From Bacteroidota bacterium (GTDB taxonomy: Bacteria; Bacteroidota; Bacteroidia; Bacteroidales; VadinHA17), in NCBI GenBank assembly GCA_018262715.1, contig JADFDS010000009.1, forward strand, positions 1 through 64,000: DNA of 64,000 nucleotides. The letters run 5' to 3'. Positions 1-7,584 of this stretch are shown piece after piece; position 1 is the stretch's first letter, and each line of letters starts with the position of its first letter. The notes beneath the pieces are model-generated. The model was not told where the DNA came from, made no database searches, and worked only from the letters and a program-made list of their open reading frames with translations. A program made the translations under genes and the position numbers.

Positions 1-245
1 TGTATAACACCCCTGTCATCCAGCTTCTCCAAATGTTTGATTATCAATGCCCCAAGTACTGTGCGCGGAGAAACTCCGGGACGACCTAAATCACTGCTCA
101 TCAACGTCATATATATACTGGCGAACTTATCCCAGGGTACAACCCTGGCCAGTTTAACCCAACGGTTTTCGGCGGACAGGTTTGCCCGAAAGGGGGTCTT
201 GAATTCTTCAATTGTCAACTGTTTCTCTGAAATATACCGTACCAT
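1..245 (-). CDS. IS1182/IS5-like transposase, N-terminal fragment
   Basis: The complement of the left edge encodes about 81 residues starting MVRYISEKQLTIEEFKTPFR and running off the window. The pattern (NLSAENRWVKLARVVPWDKFA, then GRPGVSPRTVLGALIIKH) is the N-terminal helical domain (DUF772 type) of IS1182/IS5-like DDE transposases; the catalytic domain lies outside the window. ATG is at 243-245. Whether the element is intact cannot be judged. No clear terminal inverted repeat or target duplication was found upstream of the start. Family assignment is from pattern memory, not a search. Confidence 0.72.
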   Translation of the reverse strand, partial: MVRYISEKQLTIEEFKTPFRANLSAENRWVKLARVVPWDKFASIYMTLMSSDLGRPGVSPRTVLGALIIKHLEKLDDRGVI

Positions 246-482
246 AATGCAAGCTTTATGAAGGCAATCTATGTTTTTACTTGCATTTTTGCTAATTCCC
301 AGATCGAAAGTTATTAACTTATTATGTTGATTATCAACCTAATGCCAGAATAATCCGACTTTCTCAGCAAACCCTACTTAATAATCTTAAAATTGTGTAT
401 AGGTCTGTAAACAAATAAACCAGCCAAAATCATTGTCGTTGCTTCCTGTAAAATCCTACCATAATGTCAGACAAAAAAAAGA

Positions 483-565
483 GGCAGTTCCTCCCCCCAC
501 GTACATTTTATAATAGATAGTAAAGATGAAAAAATTGTCCGACTAGCGTACGTGCTGGAACTGCC
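483..565. repeat. Imperfect inverted repeat, 83 bp
   Basis: The left arm (483-504) begins GGCAGTTCC and ends CACGTAC. The right arm (548-565) is its near reverse complement, GTACGTGCTGGAACTGCC. The arms differ by a short C-run bulge on the left. The interior is about 43 nt and AT-rich. It could be a small non-autonomous element (MITE-like), a remnant of IS ends, or a transcribed hairpin. No flanking direct duplication is evident. Confidence 0.5.
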
Positions 566-804
566 GTGATCCAAAAATATAAAAAACTAATTCAATAGCC
601 TAATGAAAAGCTAAAATTTCCGGAAATATACACTGAACGGAACTTTTTGCCTACAGCGAAATCATGGAAACTTCGTCTGTCAATGCCTGTAATCTGTTGA
701 CCATGTAATTACCTATATTAGTCAAAACCAGCATATTGCCCTATTGCCATGTCCTGTATATTTTGTTACTTTATACTTCCGAAGGTCCTTTTTAATTTTG
801 AAAG

Positions 805-861
805 GCAGCCCTCACAACTTCAGAAAGTTCCCCGGAGAGGGGACAGAAAAGTGAGGGCTGC
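805..861. other. Perfect three-way-junction fold (possible structured RNA)
   Basis: An 11-bp outer helix (805-815 GCAGCCCTCAC with 851-861 GTGAGGGCTGC) encloses two adjacent perfect hairpins: AACTT-caga-AAGTT at 816-829 and CCCC-ggaga-GGGG at 830-842. An A-rich strand closes the junction. The fold is self-complementary in shape on both strands. No T-tract follows closely, so a simple terminator is less likely. Function unknown. Confidence 0.5.
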
Positions 862-913
862 TGTCATTTATGCAAGTAGCCGGATGTGACCGGGTAAAAA
901 GCGTGAAGGGATG

Positions 914-951
914 CAAAAAAAAAGCCGGCCATCATGGCCGACCCTTTTTTT
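914..951 (-). terminator. Rho-independent terminator, bidirectional
   Basis: A nine-A run, a GC-rich hairpin (GCCGGCCATCATGGCCGAC, 924-942) and CCC plus seven T follow one another. Read leftwards it ends the lipoprotein gene that stops at 973; the symmetric A and T tracts would also allow it to work rightwards. Confidence 0.85.
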
Positions 952-972
952 ACAGGATTTTTTCGGTTCATC

Positions 973-1938
973 CTACATTGTAATCTCGTCAAAGTTGATT
1001 CTGAATACTCTTGAACCAGCAAAGATTCCCTCAACAGACCAGGGGAATGCCTTGTACCACCTGCCCTCGTAGCCGGCAAGCGATCCTACATAGAGATAGG
1101 TATCATCGAACACGAAGTTGTACGCCTCGTCAATTTCGAGAACTACCTCTAGAAAATGCTCATTTTCTTCCCAGTAATCGGAAGCCTTTATAGTACCCAC
1201 AGGGCCTTCAATCGCTCCGAGTGTAGCCTTTACAAGGTCAAACTCGTTATTGCCGTTGAAGTCGTAGTAATTGTATCCCATGTGCAGTCCGTATTCCGTG
1301 CTGACACCCAGTCCGCCACTTACAGCCCATCCGATTCTTTTATAGGAGACCTGTTCTCCTGCAACCGGTACTGCCAGGTAGGTTTTGAGCGCAATGACAA
1401 GCGGATTGGCTTTGACCAGGCAGAATGTCAGGTTGCTCAGGCCGGCTGGCTTGCCGGATCTGTTAAGAGGTGCGGTAAGATTCTTGTCACCCATGCTGCC
1501 TCCGGGATAAAAATATACATTGGCAGAGTTGCCTCCCTTGACAATTGCTGCGCCAACAACGTATTCCACACCTTCAATAATGACAGGCGCATCGAGACTG
1601 AAGCTCACATAAACGCCATCCTTCACCTCCACGTTCAGACCATCCGGAAACTCACCGGCGAACATTCCGTCGGTATAGTCAACCTTGTCACCGCAGAGGA
1701 AATATCCTTCCTCCAGGTCAAATTCAGCAGCCACTTCAGCGCATGTAACATTACCTCCATTATTGGCACCTTCCAGGACCACAGGCGTTATACCTGCATC
1801 TGAAGGCGGAAGTACTGTTTCAGAACCAGAATCTCCCTTTTTCAGGACAATTTCGTTGTCATCCTGCTGGCAGGAACCCAGTGCAGCTGCCATTACAAGA
1901 GCCGCAAACAAATACATCATTTTTTTCATTTCAGCCAT
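973..1938 (-). CDS. Secreted lipoprotein of unknown function
   Basis: About 321 residues. The N-terminus is a type II signal peptide (Met, two Lys, a hydrophobic run, lipobox LGSC followed by QQDDNE), so the mature protein should be lipid-anchored; the acidic residues after the Cys resemble the Bacteroidota surface-export signal. The mature part is beta-rich and acidic, with paired Cys (VTCAEV and FLCGDK), and ends in RVFRINFDEITM. No catalytic motif is recognised. Start options are ATG at 1938 or 1929; the in-frame ATG at 1962 gives an implausibly long leader. It is monocistronic, with a strong terminator at 914-951. Confidence 0.75.
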   Translation of the reverse strand: MAEMKKMMYLFAALVMAAALGSCQQDDNEIVLKKGDSGSETVLPPSDAGITPVVLEGANNGGNVTCAEVAAEFDLEEGYFLCGDKVDYTDGMFAGEFPDGLNVEVKDGVYVSFSLDAPVIIEGVEYVVGAAIVKGGNSANVYFYPGGSMGDKNLTAPLNRSGKPAGLSNLTFCLVKANPLVIALKTYLAVPVAGEQVSYKRIGWAVSGGLGVSTEYGLHMGYNYYDFNGNNEFDLVKATLGAIEGPVGTIKASDYWEENEHFLEVVLEIDEAYNFVFDDTYLYVGSLAGYEGRWYKAFPWSVEGIFAGSRVFRINFDEITM

Positions 1939-1993
1939 TTTTAGTGAATAACTAATAATCATTTATTGTTTGTAATATTTTTAAATATGTCTG

Positions 1994-2635
1994 TCACGCA
2001 ATCAGTCCTATCCTGGCAGACCTGCGCCTTGCATGGAAATAGGTCAGGCCGTTTTTCTCGGTCATGGTAATCAGCTGCAAATTGCATTCCTCAAGGAGAA
2101 CGGAAACGGTTCTTACCGTCAGGTACCTGTTGGTCTTCATGTCAATGAAGCTGTACATCCTGTTGATAAAAGGTATCCTTGATTCAATACCATTCTCATA
2201 AGCCTCAGCCTTGTGCGAAAGATTTTTGGGCAGATTGCCGTATTTGTCGGAGAAACCGTTCTGCGCCTTGTTGTCGGTAAAGCATCCGACGAAAGTACTG
2301 TCGTCAGGAAGCAATTCTGACAGCTTGCGAAGGAAATCCCTGATCTCCTTTACATAGTTCAGCGGTTTCAGATTCACGATTGTCTTCACTCCCTTCATAT
2401 CATCGGCATCATAGAAAAAATGCCTTGTCGATGGTATTACCAGTATTGAAGCCTCGTTAATCAGTCCCATCCCGTCAAGATAGCTGATCAGGTCCTGGCG
2501 CACCTCTGCAGTGAGCTCGGCAAACAGATGGTTAAGCCTTGAAAACGCAGACGACGCACTCCGCCCGGTGATCATCCCTAACGACTGATCAGCAGTTGCA
2601 TTTGTGTTGTTTCTTACGGTTTGATTTTCCATCAC
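1994..2635 (-). CDS. Conserved hypothetical protein
   Basis: 213 residues, cytoplasmic by lack of signal or membrane segments. The body has a regular alternation of predicted helices and strands, with stretches such as ILVIPSTRHFFYD, TFVGCFTDNK and a C-terminal block RMYSFIDMKTNRYLTVRTVS then LTYFHARRR. The C-terminal block resembles the tail of small proteins that accompany exopolysaccharide loci in Bacteroidota, but I cannot name the family. It lies 27 nt downstream of a 44-residue ORF on the same strand and probably shares its transcript. No neighbouring polysaccharide genes are present. Confidence 0.7.
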   Translation of the reverse strand: MMENQTVRNNTNATADQSLGMITGRSASSAFSRLNHLFAELTAEVRQDLISYLDGMGLINEASILVIPSTRHFFYDADDMKGVKTIVNLKPLNYVKEIRDFLRKLSELLPDDSTFVGCFTDNKAQNGFSDKYGNLPKNLSHKAEAYENGIESRIPFINRMYSFIDMKTNRYLTVRTVSVLLEECNLQLITMTEKNGLTYFHARRRSARIGLIA

Positions 2636-2662
2636 TTTGGTTTTATTCTGTTTTCTAAATTT

Positions 2663-2797
2663 CTAAATCAGGAAATACCTATAATCATATACAATACCAT
2701 TGTCTCTGAGCCACCAGCGTAATGCCCTGGCTATTTTCCGGCGCCTTATGAGCACCTTTCCCGTCTCGGGGGATGTTATCTGGAAAAGAATCTTCAT
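2663..2797 (-). CDS. Small basic protein, 44 residues
   Basis: The complement reads ATG at 2797 to TAG at 2663 and gives MKILFQITSPETGKVLIRRR, then KIARALRWWLRDNGIVYDYRYFLI. The peptide is strongly basic, with an RRRK patch and a Trp pair, and looks like a folded small domain rather than random translation. It sits 27 nt upstream of the 213-residue gene, and a TAAATTTG promoter box lies about 22 nt before the start. Function unknown; RNA or protein binding is only a guess from charge. Confidence 0.62.
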   Translation of the reverse strand: MKILFQITSPETGKVLIRRRKIARALRWWLRDNGIVYDYRYFLI

Positions 2798-2818
2798 TTT
2801 TCGGTCCTTTAGTCTTGA

Positions 2819-2826
2819 CAAATTTA
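2819..2826 (-). promoter_or_regulatory. Bacteroidota -7 box for the 44-residue gene
   Basis: The complement is TAAATTTG, an exact match to TAnnTTTG, 22 nt before the ATG at 2797. A TTTG at 2842-2845 is 15 nt away, shorter than the usual 19-20, so the -33 element is uncertain. Confidence 0.45.
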
Positions 2827-3184
2827 AGGTACACACCAGGACAAATCAAGTCGCCAAGGCCCATATAATGGTAATTTGCGACTATGTTAAAATATATTAA
2901 TCAAGTAATACGGGACATCCGCCGGGGCAGAGAGTCTGCTTACACCCTGTAACCTGACATTCGTCAAAAAAGAGGTACTTTTTACTAAGGATTTCGGTAA
3001 AAGGAGAGACTTCAGGAATAAGATCTGACTAAATTCCTCTATTATAGCATCTTACTGATGCTGCGGGATAAATTCCGTCAACCATCTAAATTTTGACAAA
3101 CAGAAGTTTATGGAAGATTAATTTCCAGGTCGGGAGCCTGGAAAGACTATATTTTGAGTAAATCAGGAAGTAAAAATGTCTTAT
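2827..3184. other. Intergenic region with only minor hairpins
   Basis: No gene is seen. Two small stems occur: AGCATC/GATGCT at 3046-3062 and TCCAGG/CCTGGA at 3124-3142. Neither has a T-tract, so neither is called a terminator. Confidence 0.5.
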
Positions 3185-3343
3185 TTACGGTCTCCTTGCC
3201 TTAAGATTAGCCAAGTAACGCGATTTTGCCTCATTTGCGTCAGCTCCAGGGGCAATGTAGATTTTTGTCCGATGGTCGATGATAACCTCCTTCATCTTTG
3301 AAAGGTCTGGAGAGTTGTGAATTACTGGTTTCTTTTCTATCAT
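3185..3343 (-). CDS. Small hypothetical protein, 52 residues
   Basis: The complement reads ATG at 3343 to TAA at 3185: MIEKKPVIHNSPDLSKMKEV, then IIDHRTKIYIAPGADANEAK and a basic tail SRYLANLKARRP. The composition is protein-like (charged, with an IIDHRTKIYIAPG strand-turn). It follows the cold-shock gene after a terminator-like hairpin, so it would be expressed by read-through or its own promoter. I do not recognise a family. Confidence 0.5.
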   Translation of the reverse strand: MIEKKPVIHNSPDLSKMKEVIIDHRTKIYIAPGADANEAKSRYLANLKARRP

Positions 3344-3361
3344 GATTTCCTTAATTGCAAT

Positions 3362-3389
3362 AAAAAGTCCCGCCGACTCCGGTGGGACT
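3362..3389 (-). terminator. Terminator after the cold-shock gene
   Basis: A 10-bp stem (AGTCCCGCCG/CGGTGGGACT, allowing one G-T type pair) with a 4-nt loop is followed, leftwards, by five T. It separates the cold-shock gene from the 52-residue ORF. Confidence 0.75.
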
Positions 3390-3416
3390 CTTGATAATCA
3401 AGTAATTGGACTAAAA

Positions 3417-3608
3417 CTATACTCGTTTGACATTTACTGCATTCAATCCTTTCTTCCCCTGCTCCAGGTCAAAAGTAACAACATCATTTTCCTTTATATT
3501 GTCCTTCAGACCAGATGAATGGACAAAATACTCCTTTGGGGAATTCTCCTCTTTGATAAATCCGAATCCCTTGAATTCATTGTAGAATTTTACTATTCCT
3601 TTACTCAT
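3417..3608 (-). CDS. Cold-shock domain protein
   Basis: 63 residues, the normal size of a single CSD. RNP1 is visible as KGFGFI (residues 13-18) and RNP2 as EYFVHSSG (26-33), the aromatic nucleic-acid-binding surface of CspA-type proteins. It probably binds single-stranded RNA or DNA in the cytoplasm and melts secondary structure. The gene is followed by a clear terminator at 3362-3389. The upstream 205 bp to the divergent glycosidase is very AT-rich and could hold a long leader, as many csp genes have, but no conserved cold-box was recognised. Confidence 0.93.
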   Translation of the reverse strand: MSKGIVKFYNEFKGFGFIKEENSPKEYFVHSSGLKDNIKENDVVTFDLEQGKKGLNAVNVKRV

Positions 3609-3769
3609 TATTTGATTTTATTAATATGCAGCAATATACAACTTAAAAACTATATATTTTATTTATTTTCAATAAATTATACCTGATGTCGCAAAAGAAA
3701 CAAAAAAGCAGTTAATCAGATACACTTTTGGAGTGTGGATTATTGCAGGGATAGATCCCCCGCATTCAT

Positions 3770-3777
3770 TAAATTTG
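3770..3777 (+). promoter_or_regulatory. -7 box for the glycosidase gene
   Basis: TAAATTTG matches TAnnTTTG exactly, 36 nt before the ATG at 3814. No well-spaced TTTG was found for -33. Confidence 0.4.
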
Positions 3778-3813
3778 AAAGACTGGACATAACCGAACAT
3801 TGACAAAATTGAT

Positions 3814-6489
3814 ATGAAACTGACTTTCATTCCAACTATTTTAATACTCTGTTGCGTGGCACTTTCATCGTGCAGCAAGAAAGATTCTCCCATCTATAAA
3901 TCAGACATGTATGCGGTTTACCCTGACCGCGTGGAGCAGGGTGAATTTACAGCCCGCGCTTTGAGCTCTGAAGAAATCACCTCTGACTATCAGAGCCAGA
4001 GCTCCGCTATTGACCCGGTCATAGAATTCAAGTTCAGCATCAATGGACGTGACAATGAGCTGCCTTTCGGAGTCAATCACCTGGCAAATATCCACCCGGT
4101 CAGTGACAGAAGCAAAGTACTGAATATCAAGTTCGGACAAAAGTCAGACCCTGTTGACGGTTCAGATATCTCAGATCCTCTTCCGCAAAATACCAGGGTC
4201 AGATTCAGGGTCGACTTCAGCCAGGTACTGGCCTCTTTCAGAGAAAAGGGATACTATGATGATATTCTCGGGAACCGGATATTCAGTGACGATTTCAAGG
4301 GACTTTACATTGCGGGTGACACCTACCCGCTCAACTGGGATTTTGAAAATATTCCGGGAAACCCTGACCTGAAGCTGGAAGACCCGGACGGCGACGGCAT
4401 CTTCGAGAAAGAGCTGACATTCAATGTATATGATCCTTCAGCACATACATCATCCACCTGGAGACTGACCAATGATATCTCAAAATATCCGGTGTTTGGC
4501 AGCTCCTCCACCCTTCTCAATGCCCTTCATAACATGGCACTTGACGAGATGGTTATGCTCATGGAAGAGGACGGGACATTCCGTACCGGTAAAGAATGGG
4601 CGGGGGTCTGGACCCGCGATGTGAGCTATGCCACCCTACTCTCACTGGTCTGGCTTGACCCGGAAAGATGCATAAACAGTCTCATGCGCAAGGTGTCTGA
4701 TAACAGGATAATACAGGATACCGGCACCGGTGGAGCATGGCCGGTTTCTTCTGACAGGGTGGTATGGGCGCTGGCTGCATGGGAGATATATAAATATACC
4801 GGAGACAAAGAGTGGCTGATGAATGCCTTCGGGATTATCACAACCAGCATGGAAGCTGACAGCATGACAATCCCTGATCCAGGGACAGGACTGATCCGGG
4901 GTGAATCATCCTTCCTCGACTGGAGGAAGCAGACCTATCCGCTGTGGATGGAACCTGCAGATATTTACGGCTCCCTCAACCTGGGCACCAACATAGCCTA
5001 CTGCCAGGCACTCAGAGTGACAGGGATGATGGCCCGGGAACTAGGCAGAGAAGACAACTGGAGCAAAAGGGCCGAAGAACTCGAGGAAAAGATCAACAGC
5101 CACCTCTGGCTGGAAGACAGGGGCTATTACGGCCAGTACCTTTACGGAAGACGCTACAGGACACTTTCTCCCCGGGCGGAAGCCCTCGGCGAATCATTTT
5201 CGGTACTCTTCGGCATCGCAGATGAGGAGAGGAGCCTCAGGGTGCTTCAGAACACTCCCGTCACCCCTTTCGGGATTACATGCATCTATCCGCAGATACC
5301 CGGGATACCTCCATATCACAACAACGGGATATGGCCCTTCGTGCAGGCTTTCTGGACCATGGCCAATGCACAGGAGCGAAAAGTTGAAGCGGTTGAGGCC
5401 GGCATAGCCTCGATACTACGCCCTGCTGCACTCTTCCTTACCAATAAGGAGAACTTCGTGGCCGGGAACGGAGATTTCGAAGGAACTGAAACGAACTCTG
5501 ACAGGCAGTTGTGGAGCGTTGCGGCAATGCTGGCAATGCACCACCGTGTGATAATGGGGATAAGCTTCGAAGCAGACAGGATGATTTTCAGCCCGGTTAT
5601 TCCGGAAAGTTTCAACGACACGTACTCGCTGTCCGGCCTGAAATACCGTAACGGAACCTATAATATCCGGGTCACGGGCTGGGGTGACGGAGTCACATCA
5701 TTCAGGATTGACGGAAACGAATCGACTGATCATTTTATCCCGGCCACAATGACAGGCAGCCATAATATTGAGGTAGTCATGAACGGAAAGACGACCGGCA
5801 GCACCCATAATGCTGTCAGTAACCTGACCGCCCCGGAGACACCGGTCCTTTCAGTGACAGGCTCTGGTCTTCAGTGGAGCCCGGTGAGCGAATCAACCGG
5901 CTACATGGTTTTCAAAAACGGTAATATGACTGCTGCCACTGCAGAGACAGAATTTGTTCCTGAGAACCGGGATGAGGCGGCTGAATACCAGGTAATGGCT
6001 TCAGGAGACGACTCAACAGAGTCCTTCATGAGCAACCCTGTCACCGTCTCACCGGCGGGAGACGGCATCATAACAGCCGAAGCAGAGAGCTTCAATGTCC
6101 GCGGTGAAGACAGTTACCCGGGATTCAGCGGCAGCGGGTATGTGAAGTTCAGCCTGGCTGACAACCGTGAACTCAGGATCAAAATCAACGCCAGGGAAGG
6201 GAATTATGCACTGCTGTTGCGCTACTCCAACGGGACCGGACCTGTCAACACCGACAACAACTGTGCGATACGGTCACTGTATGTCAATGGCATCTATGCC
6301 AGGGCGCTTGTATTCCCTCAGCGCGGAAAGGACGAATGGTCGGACTGGGGCTACACATACCCCGAGTGGATCGGGTTGAAGGATGGGGAAAACATCCTTA
6401 CCATCAGGTACGAAGACTTCAACAGGAACATGGACGGGGAGATAAACGAATTTCTCCTCGACAGGATAACTCTGGAGAGGCTCAACTGA
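3814..6489 (+). CDS. Lipoprotein six-hairpin glycosidase with C-terminal CBM-like domain
   Basis: 891 residues. A type II signal peptide ends at LSSC (Cys 20), predicting a lipid-anchored envelope enzyme. Residues about 60-210 form beta domains with a DPDGDGIFE segment typical of Ig/CBM-like modules before glycosidases. Residues about 240-600 are an (alpha/alpha)6 barrel: WAGVWTRDVSYATL near 262-275, GGAWPVSSDRVVWALAAWE, and NGIWPFVQAFW near 505, the pattern of six-hairpin glycosidases such as GH63-, GH37- and GH15-like clans. An FN3-like linker is followed, at about 752-891, by a galactose-binding-like CBM (EAESF...LLRYSNGTG...LDRITLERL). The substrate cannot be read from sequence. It is a single gene without a SusC/SusD pair beside it. 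Confidence 0.82.
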   Translation: MKLTFIPTILILCCVALSSCSKKDSPIYKSDMYAVYPDRVEQGEFTARALSSEEITSDYQSQSSAIDPVIEFKFSINGRDNELPFGVNHLANIHPVSDRSKVLNIKFGQKSDPVDGSDISDPLPQNTRVRFRVDFSQVLASFREKGYYDDILGNRIFSDDFKGLYIAGDTYPLNWDFENIPGNPDLKLEDPDGDGIFEKELTFNVYDPSAHTSSTWRLTNDISKYPVFGSSSTLLNALHNMALDEMVMLMEEDGTFRTGKEWAGVWTRDVSYATLLSLVWLDPERCINSLMRKVSDNRIIQDTGTGGAWPVSSDRVVWALAAWEIYKYTGDKEWLMNAFGIITTSMEADSMTIPDPGTGLIRGESSFLDWRKQTYPLWMEPADIYGSLNLGTNIAYCQALRVTGMMARELGREDNWSKRAEELEEKINSHLWLEDRGYYGQYLYGRRYRTLSPRAEALGESFSVLFGIADEERSLRVLQNTPVTPFGITCIYPQIPGIPPYHNNGIWPFVQAFWTMANAQERKVEAVEAGIASILRPAALFLTNKENFVAGNGDFEGTETNSDRQLWSVAAMLAMHHRVIMGISFEADRMIFSPVIPESFNDTYSLSGLKYRNGTYNIRVTGWGDGVTSFRIDGNESTDHFIPATMTGSHNIEVVMNGKTTGSTHNAVSNLTAPETPVLSVTGSGLQWSPVSESTGYMVFKNGNMTAATAETEFVPENRDEAAEYQVMASGDDSTESFMSNPVTVSPAGDGIITAEAESFNVRGEDSYPGFSGSGYVKFSLADNRELRIKINAREGNYALLLRYSNGTGPVNTDNNCAIRSLYVNGIYARALVFPQRGKDEWSDWGYTYPEWIGLKDGENILTIRYEDFNRNMDGEINEFLLDRITLERLN

Positions 6490-6510
6490 CGGGCAGCGGT
6501 TTGCCGGCGA

Positions 6511-7584
6511 CTATTTCCTGGTGCACCCGATCCCGGGAAGATCCGGTGAAAGAGTATAGAACGGTGCCCTGTAATCAGGTCCGCCTGCAAAGGGTTCCTT
6601 TTCAGGCTCGCTGTGCGGATCGAGATCAACATGGCTGAAACAGCCCATCCCGGCCACCAGGTGCACTGCACAACCCAGGGCCAGCTTTGATTCAAGCATG
6701 CAGCCGATCATCAGTTTGATGTTTGCACTTCTGGCAATGGCTGCAATGTCCATCGCCTCAATGATGCCTGACTTCATCAGCTTGATATTGATATAGTCTG
6801 CGCATCCGGTCCGTACAACATTGATGGCGTCAGCGCTTGTGAATACCGACTCGTCTGCGGCAATAGGTATCGAAGTGTGGTCTTTCACGAACCTCATCCC
6901 GGCAAGGTCATACTTTGAGACAGGCTGCTCGAACAGGATGGGTCTTATGCCATTCTTTGTCATCTCCTCAATAAAGTGAACCGCTTCGCATGGTGAATAT
7001 CCCTGGTTGGCGTCAATTGTGATGCCGCATTGCGGAGCCCCATCCTTGATTGCAAGCAGACGGTCAATATCATCCGTAAGCTTCTTTCCCACCTTCGTTT
7101 TCAGCACGGTATATCCCTCCTTCGCCAGTTTGGCGGCATTCTTCCTTGCCACATCGGGCGGCACTATATCAATAGTGTAATCAGTCTCAGCCTTGTTCCC
7201 GGCTCCGCCGAAGAACTGGAAGAGCGGTACCCCGAGCACCTTGGCATAGGCATCGAGAAGCGCCATCTCAATAGCACAGCGTGCAGTCACCTGCGGCTGG
7301 AATACTCCGCGAAGAGTGGCAGCTATCGACCTGTATTCAGTTACGTCCTTCCCTTTGATGAAGTCCACACAGCTCTTCAGGGTGGCCAGCGCCGTGGCCT
7401 GGTTCTCTCCGTTGATCGGCTCAAGCGGAGCAGCCTCACCGTAACCTTCAATTCCGTTGTCCAGGATCACCGTCACCAGTGCATTCTCAATGCTGAACTT
7501 TGTGCCGATGGATATCCTGAATGGCTCTTCGAGATCAAGATTCAGCGGCTCAATAACTACCTTCTTAATCTTAATTGCTTTCAT
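6511..7584 (-). CDS. Dipeptide epimerase (enolase superfamily)
   Basis: 357 residues, usual length. It belongs to the mandelate racemase/muconate lactonizing branch, L-Ala-D/L-Glu epimerase type. Visible residues are the KTKVG catalytic-lysine motif near 165, metal ligands in TIDANQGY, ILFEQPV and AADES, the second lysine in INIKLMKSG, and the DLDPH loop near the C-terminus that in this family binds the dipeptide ammonium. It would epimerise cell-wall-derived or other dipeptides in the cytoplasm. The start overlaps the end of the upstream PLP enzyme by 14 nt, so the two are almost certainly co-translated. Specificity in this family varies and is not fixed by these motifs. Confidence 0.88.
   Translation of the reverse strand: MKAIKIKKVVIEPLNLDLEEPFRISIGTKFSIENALVTVILDNGIEGYGEAAPLEPINGENQATALATLKSCVDFIKGKDVTEYRSIAATLRGVFQPQVTARCAIEMALLDAYAKVLGVPLFQFFGGAGNKAETDYTIDIVPPDVARKNAAKLAKEGYTVLKTKVGKKLTDDIDRLLAIKDGAPQCGITIDANQGYSPCEAVHFIEEMTKNGIRPILFEQPVSKYDLAGMRFVKDHTSIPIAADESVFTSADAINVVRTGCADYINIKLMKSGIIEAMDIAAIARSANIKLMIGCMLESKLALGCAVHLVAGMGCFSHVDLDPHSEPEKEPFAGGPDYRAPFYTLSPDLPGIGCTRK

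Larger units (their letters stand above)
246..972. other. Long non-coding stretch rich in inverted repeats
   Basis: No convincing gene is seen over about 730 bp. It holds the presumed upstream part of the IS, an imperfect inverted repeat at 483-565, a three-helix fold at 805-861 and a hairpin-plus-T-tract terminator at 914-951. Base composition is AT-rich compared with the rest of the window, which fits an insertion-prone accessory spot. Short ORFs here have no recognisable start context or protein character. Confidence 0.6.

Noticed and set aside
326-338. GTTGA-TTA-TCAAC dyad upstream of the transposase
   Set aside because: Five-bp arms in AT-rich DNA are expected by chance; no repeat of the motif supports an IS end or operator.
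1156-1803. 215-codon open frame on + opposite the lipoprotein
   Set aside because: Composition is not protein-like and it is fully antisense to a gene with signal peptide and lipobox.
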